From positions 1-45,843 of the forward strand of contig JAJEEE010000042.1 of the NCBI GenBank assembly GCA_022821145.1: 45,843 nucleotides of DNA, written 5' to 3'. Position 1 is the stretch's first letter; each line of letters starts with the position of its first letter. Both the position numbers and the translations under genes were made by a program. Positions 17,288-26,086 of the stretch are shown here, in pieces. The notes beneath the pieces are model-generated. The model searched no databases. It worked only from the letters and a program-made list of their open reading frames with translations, and had not been told where the DNA came from. The stretch is from Acidobacteriota bacterium (GTDB taxonomy: Bacteria > Acidobacteriota > Terriglobia > 20CM-2-55-15).

Positions 17288-17662
17288 ATGATCGATCGAC
17301 TTTTGCCAGCCTTGGCTCTCTCGCTGGCCGTGGGCGCCGCGCCGGCGCTGGCCCAGACCGACGACCTCAGGGGTACGTGGTCGGGAAGCTGGACCCCCGA
17401 GGGTGGGATTCGGGACGCCGTCACCGTGCGCTTCGAGGTCATCGACGACGCGCTCGCGGGCGAGATCGTGAATCCCGAGAACGTGGAGTTCGACAGCGTC
17501 GCATTCGATCCCGCCGACCGCAGCGTCGTGGCGGAGGGCGGCGATTTCCGCATCGAGGCGCGGATCGAAGAGGAGACGCGCCTGAACGGAACGCTCAGCC
17601 AGGGCGGGACCACGGGTGAGCTGCGGCTCACGAAGTGGACCTTCGTTCCGCGGATCCGATGA
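17288..17662 (+). CDS. Small exported beta-rich protein of unknown function
   Basis: A 124-residue protein with a clear signal peptide (LLPALALSLAVGAAPALAQ, cleavage after about residue 22). The mature part begins DDLRGTWSGSWTPEGG, followed by alternating strands (AVTVRFEVIDDALAGEIVNP, DFRIEARIEEETRLNGTLS, GELRLTKWTFV). This is the outline of a small lipocalin-like or copper-resistance-like barrel, but no family is recognised with certainty. It is 12 bp after the DUF4340 gene and 28 bp before a PQQ dehydrogenase, so it could belong to either unit. Confidence 0.7.
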   Translation: MIDRLLPALALSLAVGAAPALAQTDDLRGTWSGSWTPEGGIRDAVTVRFEVIDDALAGEIVNPENVEFDSVAFDPADRSVVAEGGDFRIEARIEEETRLNGTLSQGGTTGELRLTKWTFVPRIR

Positions 17663-17690
17663 CCGCGAGACGGCGAAAGGAGTGTGGACG

Positions 17691-19475
17691 ATGCCGCGTG
17701 AACGCAGTCGTATACGGTGGTGGGGTCTGGCCATGGGGGCCGGCCTGTTGTCCGGGGCGGCCGTCGCGCAGCAATGGGTGGACGAGGCCGCTGTCCTGCA
17801 ATCTCCCAACGCGGAGTGGTTGACCTACGGCGGGGACTACGCCGAGCGCCACTACAGCCCGCTGAACCAGATCGACGCGTCGAACGTCCACCGGTTGGGG
17901 TTGGCCTGGCAGTGGGAGGTGACCGGAACCGCCGGCGCGCTGGAAGCCACCCCTCTGGTCGCCGACGGCGTCCTCTACGGGACCGGCACCTGGAGCGACG
18001 TCTTCGCGCTCGACGCGGCGACCGGAGAGTTGATCTGGCGATGGAACGCCGGCATCGTCCGCGGCGGCGTCGAGAACGGCGGGCCCAGCATCTGCTGCGG
18101 TCCGGTCAACCGGGGCGTGGCGCTGTGGGGCGACAAGGTCTTCGTGGGGCTGCTCGACGGGCGCCTCGTCGCGTTGAACAGGGACACCGGCTACGTCGAA
18201 TGGGCCGTCCAGACGACGCCGATCGGCGCGGACTACAGCATCACCGGCGCACCCCGCGTCGTGAAGGACAAGGTCGTCATCGGCAACAGCGGCGCCGAGT
18301 TCGGCGTGCGCGGGTTCGTCACCGCATACGACGCCGAGACCGGGGAACAGGCCTGGCGGTTCTACACCGTGCCCGGGAATCCCGCCGACGGGTTCGAGAA
18401 CGAGGCCATGCGCGAAGCGGCGCGCACCTGGAGCGGCGAATGGTGGACCATGGGCGGAGGCGGGACCGTCTGGGACGGCTTCGCCTACGACCCCAAGCTG
18501 AACCTGCTGTACGTGGGCACCGGCAACGGCTCGCCGTGGAGCCGCGACCTGCGCAGCCCGCTGGGCGGCGACAACCTGTACCTGGCTTCGATCCTGGCCA
18601 TCGATCCCGACGACGGCGAGCTGGAGTGGTACTACCAGACCACGCCGGGCGACGACTGGGACTACACGGCCGTCCAGCCCATGATGCTGCTCGATCTCGA
18701 GATCGACGGCCGGCAGCGGCGCGTCATCGTCCAGGCCCCGAAGAACGGCTTCTTCTATGTCCTGGACCGCGCCACCGGGGCGCTGATCTCGGCCGAGCAG
18801 TTCGTCGACACGGTGACCTGGGCGACGGGAATCGACCAGGAAACCGGACGGCCGATCGAGAACCCCGCGGCCCGGTACACGCGCGAATCGGGCGGGGGCG
18901 TGTGGGTGTCGCCCGGTCCCGGGGGCGGCCACAACTGGCATCCGATGGCGTACAACCCGGATACCGGCTGGGTGTATTTCTCCGCCGAGAACTCGCAGTC
19001 GTTCTACTCGGTGAACACGGAGTTCGAATACCGGCCCGGCCGGACCAACACCGGCACGGCCGGCCGGGGCGCCGAGCGGCCCGAACCGCCGGAGCTGGGC
19101 GGCCCGGTGGGCATGTTCCTGGCGTGGGACCCGGTCTCCAACAGCGAGGTCTGGCGCGTCGAGCGCCAGGGCGCGGGCCGCGGGGGCACGTTGTCGACAG
19201 GCGGCGACCTGGTGTTCCGAAGCGACAGCAGCACGATCTTCGCCCACGACGCCGCGACGGGGGAGCAGCTCTGGTCGGCGTACCTGGACGGACCGCTGGC
19301 GTCTCCGATCAGCTACATGATCGACGGGCGCCAGTACATCGCCATCCTGGCCGGGGGCAGCGCCGGGCGCGGCGTGCCTACGGCGCCTGGCCGGGTATGG
19401 GCGTTCACGCTGGACGGCGAGCCGGTGGCCGCAGCAGCGCCGCCGGAAGAACCGGAAGAAGACGAGGACGACTAG
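17691..19475 (+). CDS. PQQ-dependent dehydrogenase (quinoprotein alcohol-dehydrogenase type)
   Basis: A 594-residue periplasmic quinoprotein with a signal peptide (WWGLAMGAGLLSGAAVAQQ). It has an eight-bladed propeller with repeated W-docking motifs such as ALDAATGELIWRW and AYDAETGEQAWRF. The vicinal disulfide that contacts PQQ is C135-C136 (SICCGPV). The catalytic Asp is D324 in GDDWDYTAVQ; the residue two positions later is Thr, not the extra Asp of lanthanide-dependent XoxF enzymes, so calcium is the likelier metal. There is no fused cytochrome domain, and the C-terminal tail is Glu/Asp-rich (EEPEEDEDD). The ATG at 17691 is chosen as the signal-peptide start. Electrons may pass to the dihaem cytochrome at 21144. 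Confidence 0.9.
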   Translation: MPRERSRIRWWGLAMGAGLLSGAAVAQQWVDEAAVLQSPNAEWLTYGGDYAERHYSPLNQIDASNVHRLGLAWQWEVTGTAGALEATPLVADGVLYGTGTWSDVFALDAATGELIWRWNAGIVRGGVENGGPSICCGPVNRGVALWGDKVFVGLLDGRLVALNRDTGYVEWAVQTTPIGADYSITGAPRVVKDKVVIGNSGAEFGVRGFVTAYDAETGEQAWRFYTVPGNPADGFENEAMREAARTWSGEWWTMGGGGTVWDGFAYDPKLNLLYVGTGNGSPWSRDLRSPLGGDNLYLASILAIDPDDGELEWYYQTTPGDDWDYTAVQPMMLLDLEIDGRQRRVIVQAPKNGFFYVLDRATGALISAEQFVDTVTWATGIDQETGRPIENPAARYTRESGGGVWVSPGPGGGHNWHPMAYNPDTGWVYFSAENSQSFYSVNTEFEYRPGRTNTGTAGRGAERPEPPELGGPVGMFLAWDPVSNSEVWRVERQGAGRGGTLSTGGDLVFRSDSSTIFAHDAATGEQLWSAYLDGPLASPISYMIDGRQYIAILAGGSAGRGVPTAPGRVWAFTLDGEPVAAAAPPEEPEEDEDD

Positions 19476-19476
19476 C

Positions 19477-19491
19477 CCCCGTGCGGCGGGG
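19477..19491. terminator. Possible hairpin between the convergent PQQ dehydrogenase genes
   Basis: CCCCG-TGCGG-CGGGG (5-bp GC stem, 5-nt loop) begins one base after the plus-strand stop and ends nine bases before the minus-strand stop. It lacks a U-tract on either side, so it is at best a weak, possibly bidirectional, terminator. Confidence 0.3.
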
Positions 19492-19500
19492 CATCGGGGC

Positions 19501-21132
19501 TCACTCGGGCAGGGCCCACGCCGTCAGGTTCGTGCCGGCCGGGACGAGCACGTGCTGGCGTCCGTCCAGCATGTAGGTGATGGCCGAGGTGCCGTGCAGC
19601 GGCGAGCCCATCTGGTAGCGCCACAGCAGCTCGCCGCTCCGGGAGTCCAAGGCCAGGAAGTTGCCCTCGATATCGCCGGTGAAGACGAGCCCGGACGCCG
19701 TGGTCAGCAGCCCCGACGTGGACGGGTTCATGTAGCGGAACTCCCACAAGCGCTCGCCGGTGGCGGGGTCCAGCGCCCGAAGGGCGCCGTATAGGGGCAT
19801 CGTCGGGTCGTCCCGGATCCGCTCGCCGGCGCCGCCGGTGAAGCGTTCTCCCTCGATGTATTCCTGGTCCCAAGCGTAGTAGATCATGCACGACTCGCGC
19901 GCGTTGACGAAGTACACGCCCTGGGCCGGGTCGTAACTCGGCGGCCAGAAATTCGTCCCGCCGGCCAGGTCCGGACACGTGAGGCTGCCTTCCTCGTTGG
20001 GCTCGTGACCCGGCAGGAGGACGGGCCGGCCGTCGGCGCCGATTTCGGTGGCCCAGTTGGTGAACACGAACGGAGTGGCGAGGAGCACCTCGCCCGTCAC
20101 CCGGTCCAGGGTGTAGTAGAAGCCGTTGCGGTTGGCGAACATCACCACCTGACGCGTCCGCCCGCCGATCTCGATGTCGGCCAGAATGGGCACCTGGGTG
20201 GCGTCCCAGTCGTGGACGTCGTGCGGCGTGAACTGGTAGTGCCAGACCAGCTCGCCGTTCGCCGCGTCCAGGGCCACGATCGACGCGCTGTACAGGTTGT
20301 CGCCCAGCCGGCTGTCGCCGTAGTAGTCGGGCCCCGGGTTGCCGATCCCGTAGAACACCACGTTCTGCTCGGGATCGTAGGCGCCGGTGACCCAGACGCT
20401 CGCGCCTCCGGTCATCCAGGAGTCGCCGGACCAGGTGTCGTTGCCGGGCTCGCCCGGCCCCGGAATCGTGTAGAAACGCCAGGCGCGCTCACCGGTCTCC
20501 GCGTCATAAGCGTCGATGAAGCCGCGGATGCCGAACTCGCCGCCGGCGACGCCGACGACGATCTTGCCGTCCACGGCCAGCGGCGCAATGGTCGACGCGT
20601 AACCGGATTGGTACTCCGCGAGCGTCGCATCCCAGACCACTTCGCCCGTCGGCATGTCCAGCGCGACGAGGTGCGCGTCGAGCGTGGCCATGTAGAGCTT
20701 GTCGCCGAGCATGGCGAATCCCTTGTTGACCAGGCCGCAGCAGGCTCTCAGATCCGTGGGCAGCTCGCGGGCGTAGGACCAGATCTCGCGTCCGCTGCGC
20801 GCGTCGATGGCCCAGGCCGTGTTCGACGGTCCGGTGACGTACAGGATGTTGTCGCGATAGAGCGTGGTCGTTTCGAAGTCGTCGAGCGTGTTCGTCTGAA
20901 ACGTCCACTGCGGCGCGAGCCGGGCGACGTTGTCCGGCGTGATCTGGGTCAGCGGGCTGTGCCGCTGGTTGCCGTAGTCTCCGCCGAACGTCAGCCACCG
21001 CGATCCGTCCGGAGTGAGGCCTTCCTCGATCTCCGCCTGGGTGACCCTGCCCGGGCCGCCCTGCGCGGCCCGCGCGTCGGCCGGGGTTCCGATCGCGAGA
21101 AACAGGCATGTCGCGGCCGTCATCCATCGCAT
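19501..21132 (-). CDS. PQQ-dependent dehydrogenase, second paralogue
   Basis: A 543-residue exported quinoprotein (signal MTAATCLFLAIGTPADARA). It has the PQQ vicinal disulfide C131-C132 (RACCGLV), propeller repeats (ALDMPTGEVVWDA, AYDAETGERAWRF, ALDAANGELVWHY), and catalytic D310 in HDWDATQVP. Thr312 stands where lanthanide enzymes carry an extra Asp. It shares the same fold as the plus-strand paralogue but is clearly diverged and lacks its acidic tail. It is the last gene of a minus-strand operon after the TonB receptor and cytochrome c (11-bp gap), so the dihaem protein is its likely electron acceptor. The substrate is not predictable. Confidence 0.9.
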   Translation of the reverse strand: MRWMTAATCLFLAIGTPADARAAQGGPGRVTQAEIEEGLTPDGSRWLTFGGDYGNQRHSPLTQITPDNVARLAPQWTFQTNTLDDFETTTLYRDNILYVTGPSNTAWAIDARSGREIWSYARELPTDLRACCGLVNKGFAMLGDKLYMATLDAHLVALDMPTGEVVWDATLAEYQSGYASTIAPLAVDGKIVVGVAGGEFGIRGFIDAYDAETGERAWRFYTIPGPGEPGNDTWSGDSWMTGGASVWVTGAYDPEQNVVFYGIGNPGPDYYGDSRLGDNLYSASIVALDAANGELVWHYQFTPHDVHDWDATQVPILADIEIGGRTRQVVMFANRNGFYYTLDRVTGEVLLATPFVFTNWATEIGADGRPVLLPGHEPNEEGSLTCPDLAGGTNFWPPSYDPAQGVYFVNARESCMIYYAWDQEYIEGERFTGGAGERIRDDPTMPLYGALRALDPATGERLWEFRYMNPSTSGLLTTASGLVFTGDIEGNFLALDSRSGELLWRYQMGSPLHGTSAITYMLDGRQHVLVPAGTNLTAWALPE

Positions 21133-21143
21133 CGGCGCGTCCC

Positions 21144-21947
21144 CTATGGAACCGCGGGATCGAACCCGCGGAGCGTTTCCAGGTAGGCCAGCAGGTCTTC
21201 CAGGTCGGCGTCGCTCAGTTGGTCCGGACCGAACACGGGCATCAGCGAGCCGTCCGGCTTTTCCAGCGCCTCGAGCCCGTCCTTGGCGTAGCCCTGAATA
21301 CGGCCTTCCACTTCCATGACCTGAATCGAGAACATGTCCTCGTTCTTGGTCACGCCGCGAACGGCCCGGCCTTCATCGGTCGTCAGCGCGACGGGCGCGT
21401 AGCCGGAATTCGAGCGGGGCCGGGATCCCTCTCGAACGTGCGATATCAGGGTCGCGCGCGACCGCGCGGACCCGATGCGGGAGAGATCCGGACCCAGCCG
21501 GCCCCCGGCGGCGTTGACACGGTGGCACCCGGAACAGTTCTGCCCGAAGATCTCGGCGCCGTTGGCCGCGTCGCCGGTCGAGGCCGCCGCCGGCGTGGGC
21601 GTCGCCAGCGTCCGCAGGTAGGCCAGGATCTTCCAGATCTCATCGTCGCGCGCGCGCCGCGGGGGGATCATCTCCGTCCCGGCCACGCCGTTCCGAACCG
21701 TCTGGAAAAGCCCCGCGTCGGTTCGGCCGGCGGCCCAGACCCCGGTGATGTCGGGACCTCGAACGCCGGTGGCGTCCACCCCGTGGCAGTCCGCGCAGTT
21801 CAGGCGGTACAACCCCATCCCGGTCCGGATGGCTTCGGCGTCGCCGGTGTAGGGGTTCCCGTCCGGGAGATCCTGCGCGGCCAGCCAACCGGTGCCCGCG
21901 CAGGCCAGACAGGCCAGGGTCAGCAGCGCCCGTGTCCGGTTGGCCAT
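21144..21947 (-). CDS. Exported dihaem cytochrome c
   Basis: A 267-residue periplasmic cytochrome with two haem-attachment motifs: C51-A-D-C54-H55 and C138-S-G-C141-H142. A signal segment (RALLTLACLACAGTGWLA) precedes them. Candidate axial methionines are M93 (GTEMIPPR) for haem 1 and those in the EDMFSIQVMEVEG segment for haem 2. The C-terminus (LSDADLEDLLAYLETLRG) is a typical class I cytochrome helix. It lies between the TonB receptor (9-bp gap) and the second PQQ dehydrogenase (11-bp gap), consistent with taking electrons from the quinoprotein. Confidence 0.9.
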   Translation of the reverse strand: MANRTRALLTLACLACAGTGWLAAQDLPDGNPYTGDAEAIRTGMGLYRLNCADCHGVDATGVRGPDITGVWAAGRTDAGLFQTVRNGVAGTEMIPPRRARDDEIWKILAYLRTLATPTPAAASTGDAANGAEIFGQNCSGCHRVNAAGGRLGPDLSRIGSARSRATLISHVREGSRPRSNSGYAPVALTTDEGRAVRGVTKNEDMFSIQVMEVEGRIQGYAKDGLEALEKPDGSLMPVFGPDQLSDADLEDLLAYLETLRGFDPAVP

Positions 21948-21956
21948 TGCCTTCTC

Positions 21957-24893
21957 CTAGAAATCGAAGCGCACCGACAGCGTCATGCGCCGCGGTTGCC
22001 GGGCGCGCGTGGGCAAACCGAAGAGCCTGGAGGTCTGGACGCCGCTGATGGTCTGGTAGTTGGCGCCGTTCAGCAGGTTGGTGACGTTGGCCGAAACCGT
22101 CATCCGCAGGCCCGTGCGCTGCCCGTAGTACCCGCCCGAAGCCACCGGGCCGCCCGCGCCCGGCGCGGGCTCCACGGTGTCGGAGCGCAACTGGATCGCC
22201 TTGGAGAGATTCAGTCCCAGCTCCCTGAACCCGGGGCCGGTCAGCGAGTTGCGGGGCACGCCCGGCGGGCGGTCGTTGGTGCTGGTGTCCTGGTTGTCGT
22301 CCCGCCCCGTGGTCAGCGTATAGGGTTCCCCGGAACTCCAGTTGAGGATCGTGTTCGCGTTCAGGTCCCAGGGGAACCGGACGTTGAACGCCATGTTGAA
22401 GACGTGGCGCGCCCCGGAACGGCCCCATTCCGACGCCAGGTCGAAGTTGTCGGCGGGCAGCGAGAACGCCTGGATGCCGCTGAAGCCTTCGTCGCCCGCC
22501 GGGAGGTCGTCGTAGTTGGAGTTGAAGTTGTAGCTGCCGTTCAGGTTCAGGACGCGCAGCCGCTGCCGGAAACCGATCCGGAAATTGTGGTTGGCCGAGT
22601 TGCCCGTCGATTCCAGTTGGTTGACGTTCCCGCGCGTCGGATCGGGGCGGACGCAGGTGAGGGGACTCTGCCCCGGGCGGCACGCCTGCGGAAACGGCGC
22701 CGTGACGTCGTAGGGCGAATTGACGTTCCGGCTGCGGAACAGGTGGACGCCGCGGACCAGTCGATACGCGCCGGTCAGGACCAGCCCGCCGGAGAACGTC
22801 GTTTCGATCGACAACTCCGAATTCCACGTGTACGGCGCCGCCAGGTCGTCGGCGCGGGACAGTACCCGGGAGTTGCGGGGGTCCCCCTCGGCGCCTCCGG
22901 CGAACGGATCCGGATAGGACGGGTTCCGAACGATGAACGTCTGCTGGCGGGTTCCGTCGAACCGACCGAGGTAATAGACCGCGCGGGCGTCCAGGCGCTG
23001 GTGGAATATCCCCGAGCCGCCGCGCAGCACCGTCGTCGGCCCGAGCGAGTAGGCGAAGCCCAATCGCGGATCGACGTTGTTGGAGTCGTCCAGGCTGCCT
23101 TGCCATTCGTAGCGGACGCCGAAGTAGAGCGTCAGGTCGGGGCGCGCGCGCCAGTCGCTCTGAATGAACACGGCCGAATGGAGCTCGAAGAGATCGCTCT
23201 TCGATTCCCCCTGGTTGATGCTGTACTGAACCGGGCGGCCCGCCACGAAGTCGTCGAGGCTCGAGAAGATGAACGTCCCGTTGAAGTTGGACTGCGCGTC
23301 GGCCACGATACGCCGCAGGTTGCCGTCGTAGCCCATGCGCAACGCCACGCGGTTGCCCGTGTACATCAGCAGGTTGCCGAACTCGTAGGTGCGCGAGATG
23401 TAGTCGACGTTTTCGATCGAGCCGCCGGCCCGGAACGCGCCGAGCACGTTGATATGGGGCTCGAAGCTGACCGGCTCGCGTTCCTGGACCGTCTCGTTGA
23501 CCCGGAATCGGACCTCGTTGTTCAATCGCGTGGACAGGACCGCCGTTTCCTTGATCTGGAAGTTGGAGTTCGTGCCCGTCCGCGTGAAGAACTGTTCTGG
23601 GAGGCCGAAGTCCGGGTCGCTCGTCTGGTTCACGGCGCGCACGTTGCCCCAGGTGTAGCTCACGTTCAGCACGTTGTTCTCCGACAACTGGGCCGTCGCG
23701 CGCGTGGTGTACTCCCGCGTCCAGTTGGGACGGACGACGGCGTCGTTGACCAGGCCGGAGGGCGTGATGGCCTGCAGCGTGTCGCCGTCCTCGAACGTGT
23801 CCCTCCGGACGGTGAACGTCGCGGTCACCCGGTTGCGGATGACCGGGCCGCTCAGGTTGGCCGTCAGGTTGCGCTGCTGGTATTGGGGACGGAACTTGGC
23901 GATGGCGTTGCGCGCGTCCATGCGGTGGTCGGCGAAGCTGAACGTGGCGTCGCCGTTGAAACGGCCGGCGCCGCCCCGGGTGATGATCTCGGTGCGGCCG
24001 CGCGTCTGGGCGCTCTGCTCGGCGGTGAACGAGTTCTCGTTGATCCGGATTTCCTGGATCTCGTCGCGGTTGGGCATGCGGCCGCCGGTGAACCCGTCGA
24101 TGACGATGCCCGCGGCGGCGCTTTGCGAACTCGCGTCGGCCGTCGTGTTGCCCGAGCCCGACTGGTTGCCGTCGCCGCCGGTGGACGCCGCCGGGTCCTG
24201 TTCGCCTTCGGTTCCCGCGGGGCTGCGCAAATCGCCCAGGTACTCGATCAACTCGGCTTCGTCTTGGGGCAGGTCGCTGTTCAGGTCGGCGAAGCTGTCG
24301 GCGGCCACCGAACCGGTCAACGCGGTCCGCTGGGCCGGGTTCAGGAACTTGAGCGCGGCCAGCAGGAGCTGCTCTTCGATTCCGCGCACCTCGGAGTCCG
24401 AGACGTCCCCGGCGTTGCGCAACTCGTCGAGCACCCGGACGTGGTCTTCGTAAACGACCCGCACCTGCGTTTCCTGGTTGAAGGTCAGCGGGGGGGAGCT
24501 GGCCGCGGCCAGGACGTCCTGCAGCCCCTCGACGCCGGAAGTCAGCAACAGCCGTCCCGCCTCGGCCTGACGGATCAGGCTCATCTGTTCCGGGCTGAGG
24601 ACGTCCTCGGCGCCCTGACCGAGCCGCTCCGTGATGACCGGCCCGCCGTCGGCGGTTGCGTTCAGCAGACCGTCGAGCACCGCGGCCTGGTCGTCCGCCA
24701 ACGCCAACCCGCCTGCGTCCAGGATCTGGCGGATTTCGTCCAGAACGGCCTCGCTCCCGTCCTGGGGCGGCGGCGAACCGGCCGACAGCGCCGGAATCGC
24801 GAAGAGAAGGACCCAGGAAACGGCCCAACGCGCTCCGGAAACGTCAAGGAACGGGGCCGCCGCAGTCGTGTTTTCATGGGCCGATGTGCGCAT
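21957..24893 (-). CDS. TonB-dependent receptor-like outer-membrane protein with helical N-terminal extension and abbreviated plug
   Basis: A 978-residue protein. A signal-like helix (WAVSWVLLFAIPALSAG) is followed by a 170-residue helical region (about 45-222) with LSPEQ/NPAQ-like motifs near 68, 100, 139 and 185, recalling LTxxQ periplasmic chaperone/metal-binding repeats. A Gly/Ser/Thr-rich linker (about 225-262) follows. Next is only the second half of a plug (IVIDGFTGGRMPNRDEIQEI, then TEIITRGGAGRFNGDATF), then a long barrel with many strand pairs, ending in VRFDF, the C-terminal aromatic needed for BAM insertion. The usual N-terminal carboxypeptidase-like and full TonB-plug regions are missing, as in many acidobacterial receptors. 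It probably takes up a large or scarce ligand, perhaps linked to the downstream PQQ enzyme. Confidence 0.82.
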   Translation of the reverse strand: MRTSAHENTTAAAPFLDVSGARWAVSWVLLFAIPALSAGSPPPQDGSEAVLDEIRQILDAGGLALADDQAAVLDGLLNATADGGPVITERLGQGAEDVLSPEQMSLIRQAEAGRLLLTSGVEGLQDVLAAASSPPLTFNQETQVRVVYEDHVRVLDELRNAGDVSDSEVRGIEEQLLLAALKFLNPAQRTALTGSVAADSFADLNSDLPQDEAELIEYLGDLRSPAGTEGEQDPAASTGGDGNQSGSGNTTADASSQSAAAGIVIDGFTGGRMPNRDEIQEIRINENSFTAEQSAQTRGRTEIITRGGAGRFNGDATFSFADHRMDARNAIAKFRPQYQQRNLTANLSGPVIRNRVTATFTVRRDTFEDGDTLQAITPSGLVNDAVVRPNWTREYTTRATAQLSENNVLNVSYTWGNVRAVNQTSDPDFGLPEQFFTRTGTNSNFQIKETAVLSTRLNNEVRFRVNETVQEREPVSFEPHINVLGAFRAGGSIENVDYISRTYEFGNLLMYTGNRVALRMGYDGNLRRIVADAQSNFNGTFIFSSLDDFVAGRPVQYSINQGESKSDLFELHSAVFIQSDWRARPDLTLYFGVRYEWQGSLDDSNNVDPRLGFAYSLGPTTVLRGGSGIFHQRLDARAVYYLGRFDGTRQQTFIVRNPSYPDPFAGGAEGDPRNSRVLSRADDLAAPYTWNSELSIETTFSGGLVLTGAYRLVRGVHLFRSRNVNSPYDVTAPFPQACRPGQSPLTCVRPDPTRGNVNQLESTGNSANHNFRIGFRQRLRVLNLNGSYNFNSNYDDLPAGDEGFSGIQAFSLPADNFDLASEWGRSGARHVFNMAFNVRFPWDLNANTILNWSSGEPYTLTTGRDDNQDTSTNDRPPGVPRNSLTGPGFRELGLNLSKAIQLRSDTVEPAPGAGGPVASGGYYGQRTGLRMTVSANVTNLLNGANYQTISGVQTSRLFGLPTRARQPRRMTLSVRFDF

Positions 24894-24917
24894 GGTTCCG
24901 ACAGAGGCGTATCGACG

Positions 24918-24945
24918 AGTGTAACGGCTTCCGGATTCGGTTCAA
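24918..24945 (-). promoter_or_regulatory. Promoter of the TonB receptor-cytochrome-PQQ operon
   Basis: On the minus strand TTGAAC (24945-24940) and TACACT (24923-24918) are separated by 16 bp, in the 158-bp gap divergent from the DUF6152 gene. Transcription would start about 20 bases before the ATG at 24893. The opposite gene has only a TAAACT box (25022-25027) without an obvious -35. Confidence 0.45.
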
Positions 24946-25051
24946 AGCCTATAAACCGGAACCGGGGCCGAGCCGGTGCGCGCCGGCCGCAATTCGTGAC
25001 GCCGCCATCGTGGGGCCGATGTAAACTCTATCGCCTATCGGGAGGTGTTCC

Positions 25052-26086
25052 ATGATTCGATCGGGCCTGGTATGGACGGCCGCCCTGGCCGTCTCCGGCG
25101 CGGCCGCTCACCACAGCACCGTTGCGATCTACGATCAGAATCGCACGATCGAGGTGACGGGCGTCGTCAACGAGATCCATTGGCGGAACCCGCACGGACG
25201 GATCCTCCTCGACGTGGAGGACGCCCCGGGGGAGACGGTGCAATGGGAGGTCGAGACCCCGGCCGTCGTCATACTGCGAATCCTCGGCATCGGCCAGGGA
25301 TTCATCGCGCCCGGCGACCGCATCACGATCGCCGGCCCGCCGGCCCGCCGCGACCCGCACGGGATGAACGCGCGCAACATCCTGCTCGCAAGCGGTTACG
25401 AACTGGCCTTCGGACAGAACGTTCCCTACTTCGACGCCGGCAGGAACGGCAACCTGATCGGGCGCGCCTTCGACGATTCCAACGTCGAAGCCGCCATCGC
25501 CGCCGCCGACGGCATATTCCGCGTCTGGGCGACCAACATGGGCGACCCGGACGCGTTTCCGATGTTCAAGGGCGGCTACCCGCTGACGCCGGCGGCCGAA
25601 GAGGTGGTTGCGGAATGGGATCCGCTCGACAACGACCTGCTTCGCTGCGGCACGAAGGGCGCGCCCCTGATCATGATCACCCCGGCGCCGATCGAGCTCG
25701 TGCGCGAGGGCGACCGCATCCTCATGCGCATCGAGGAATACGATGCGCGCCGCGTCATCCACATGAACCCGGACGCCGCGCCGCCGGATGAGCACACGCA
25801 GATGGGGTTTTCCCGCGGGCGGTTCGAGGGCGACACGCTCGTCGTGGAGACCGACCGCATCCAGGCGCAGTACTTCGATCCCGACGGCGTGCCGCAGAGC
25901 GAGAAGATGTCGCTAGTCGAACGCTTCATGCCGAACGCCGATCACAGCCGCCTCGACTACCGGATCACCGTCACCGACCCGGTGTATTTCACGGAGCCGT
26001 TCGAGCTGACCCGCTACTTCGTCTGGAAGCCCGAAATGACCGTCGCGCCGTACGACTGCCTCGAACGTGACTGGAGGGTCGACTAG
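25052..26086 (+). CDS. DUF6152-family exported protein
   Basis: A 344-residue protein with a short signal peptide (SGLVWTAALAVSGAAA). The mature start is HHSTVAIYDQNRTIEVTGVVNEIHWRNPH, the hallmark of DUF6152: AHHS, then VxGxVxxxxWxNPH. The rest adds two strand-rich blocks (TAPDDEHTQ-like EHTQMGFSRGRFEGDTLVVE) and ends in a charged tail. The family is exported, common in acidobacteria and proteobacteria beside PQQ/cytochrome genes, and has no known activity; the conserved His pairs suggest metal binding. GGAGGT at 25041-25046 is a strong ribosome site. The stop codon (26084-26086) lies inside the left arm of the downstream foldback element. Confidence 0.82.
   Translation: MIRSGLVWTAALAVSGAAAHHSTVAIYDQNRTIEVTGVVNEIHWRNPHGRILLDVEDAPGETVQWEVETPAVVILRILGIGQGFIAPGDRITIAGPPARRDPHGMNARNILLASGYELAFGQNVPYFDAGRNGNLIGRAFDDSNVEAAIAAADGIFRVWATNMGDPDAFPMFKGGYPLTPAAEEVVAEWDPLDNDLLRCGTKGAPLIMITPAPIELVREGDRILMRIEEYDARRVIHMNPDAAPPDEHTQMGFSRGRFEGDTLVVETDRIQAQYFDPDGVPQSEKMSLVERFMPNADHSRLDYRITVTDPVYFTEPFELTRYFVWKPEMTVAPYDCLERDWRVD

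Noticed and set aside
17691-21132. Lanthanide-dependent (XoxF-like) assignment for the PQQ dehydrogenases
   Set aside because: The diagnostic Asp two residues after the catalytic Asp is Thr in both proteins.
21108-25055. A 1315-codon open frame on the plus strand opposite the TonB receptor and cytochrome genes
   Set aside because: Its composition is the mirror of the minus-strand coding bias and its translation has no recognisable motif, whereas the minus-strand proteins have clear signatures.
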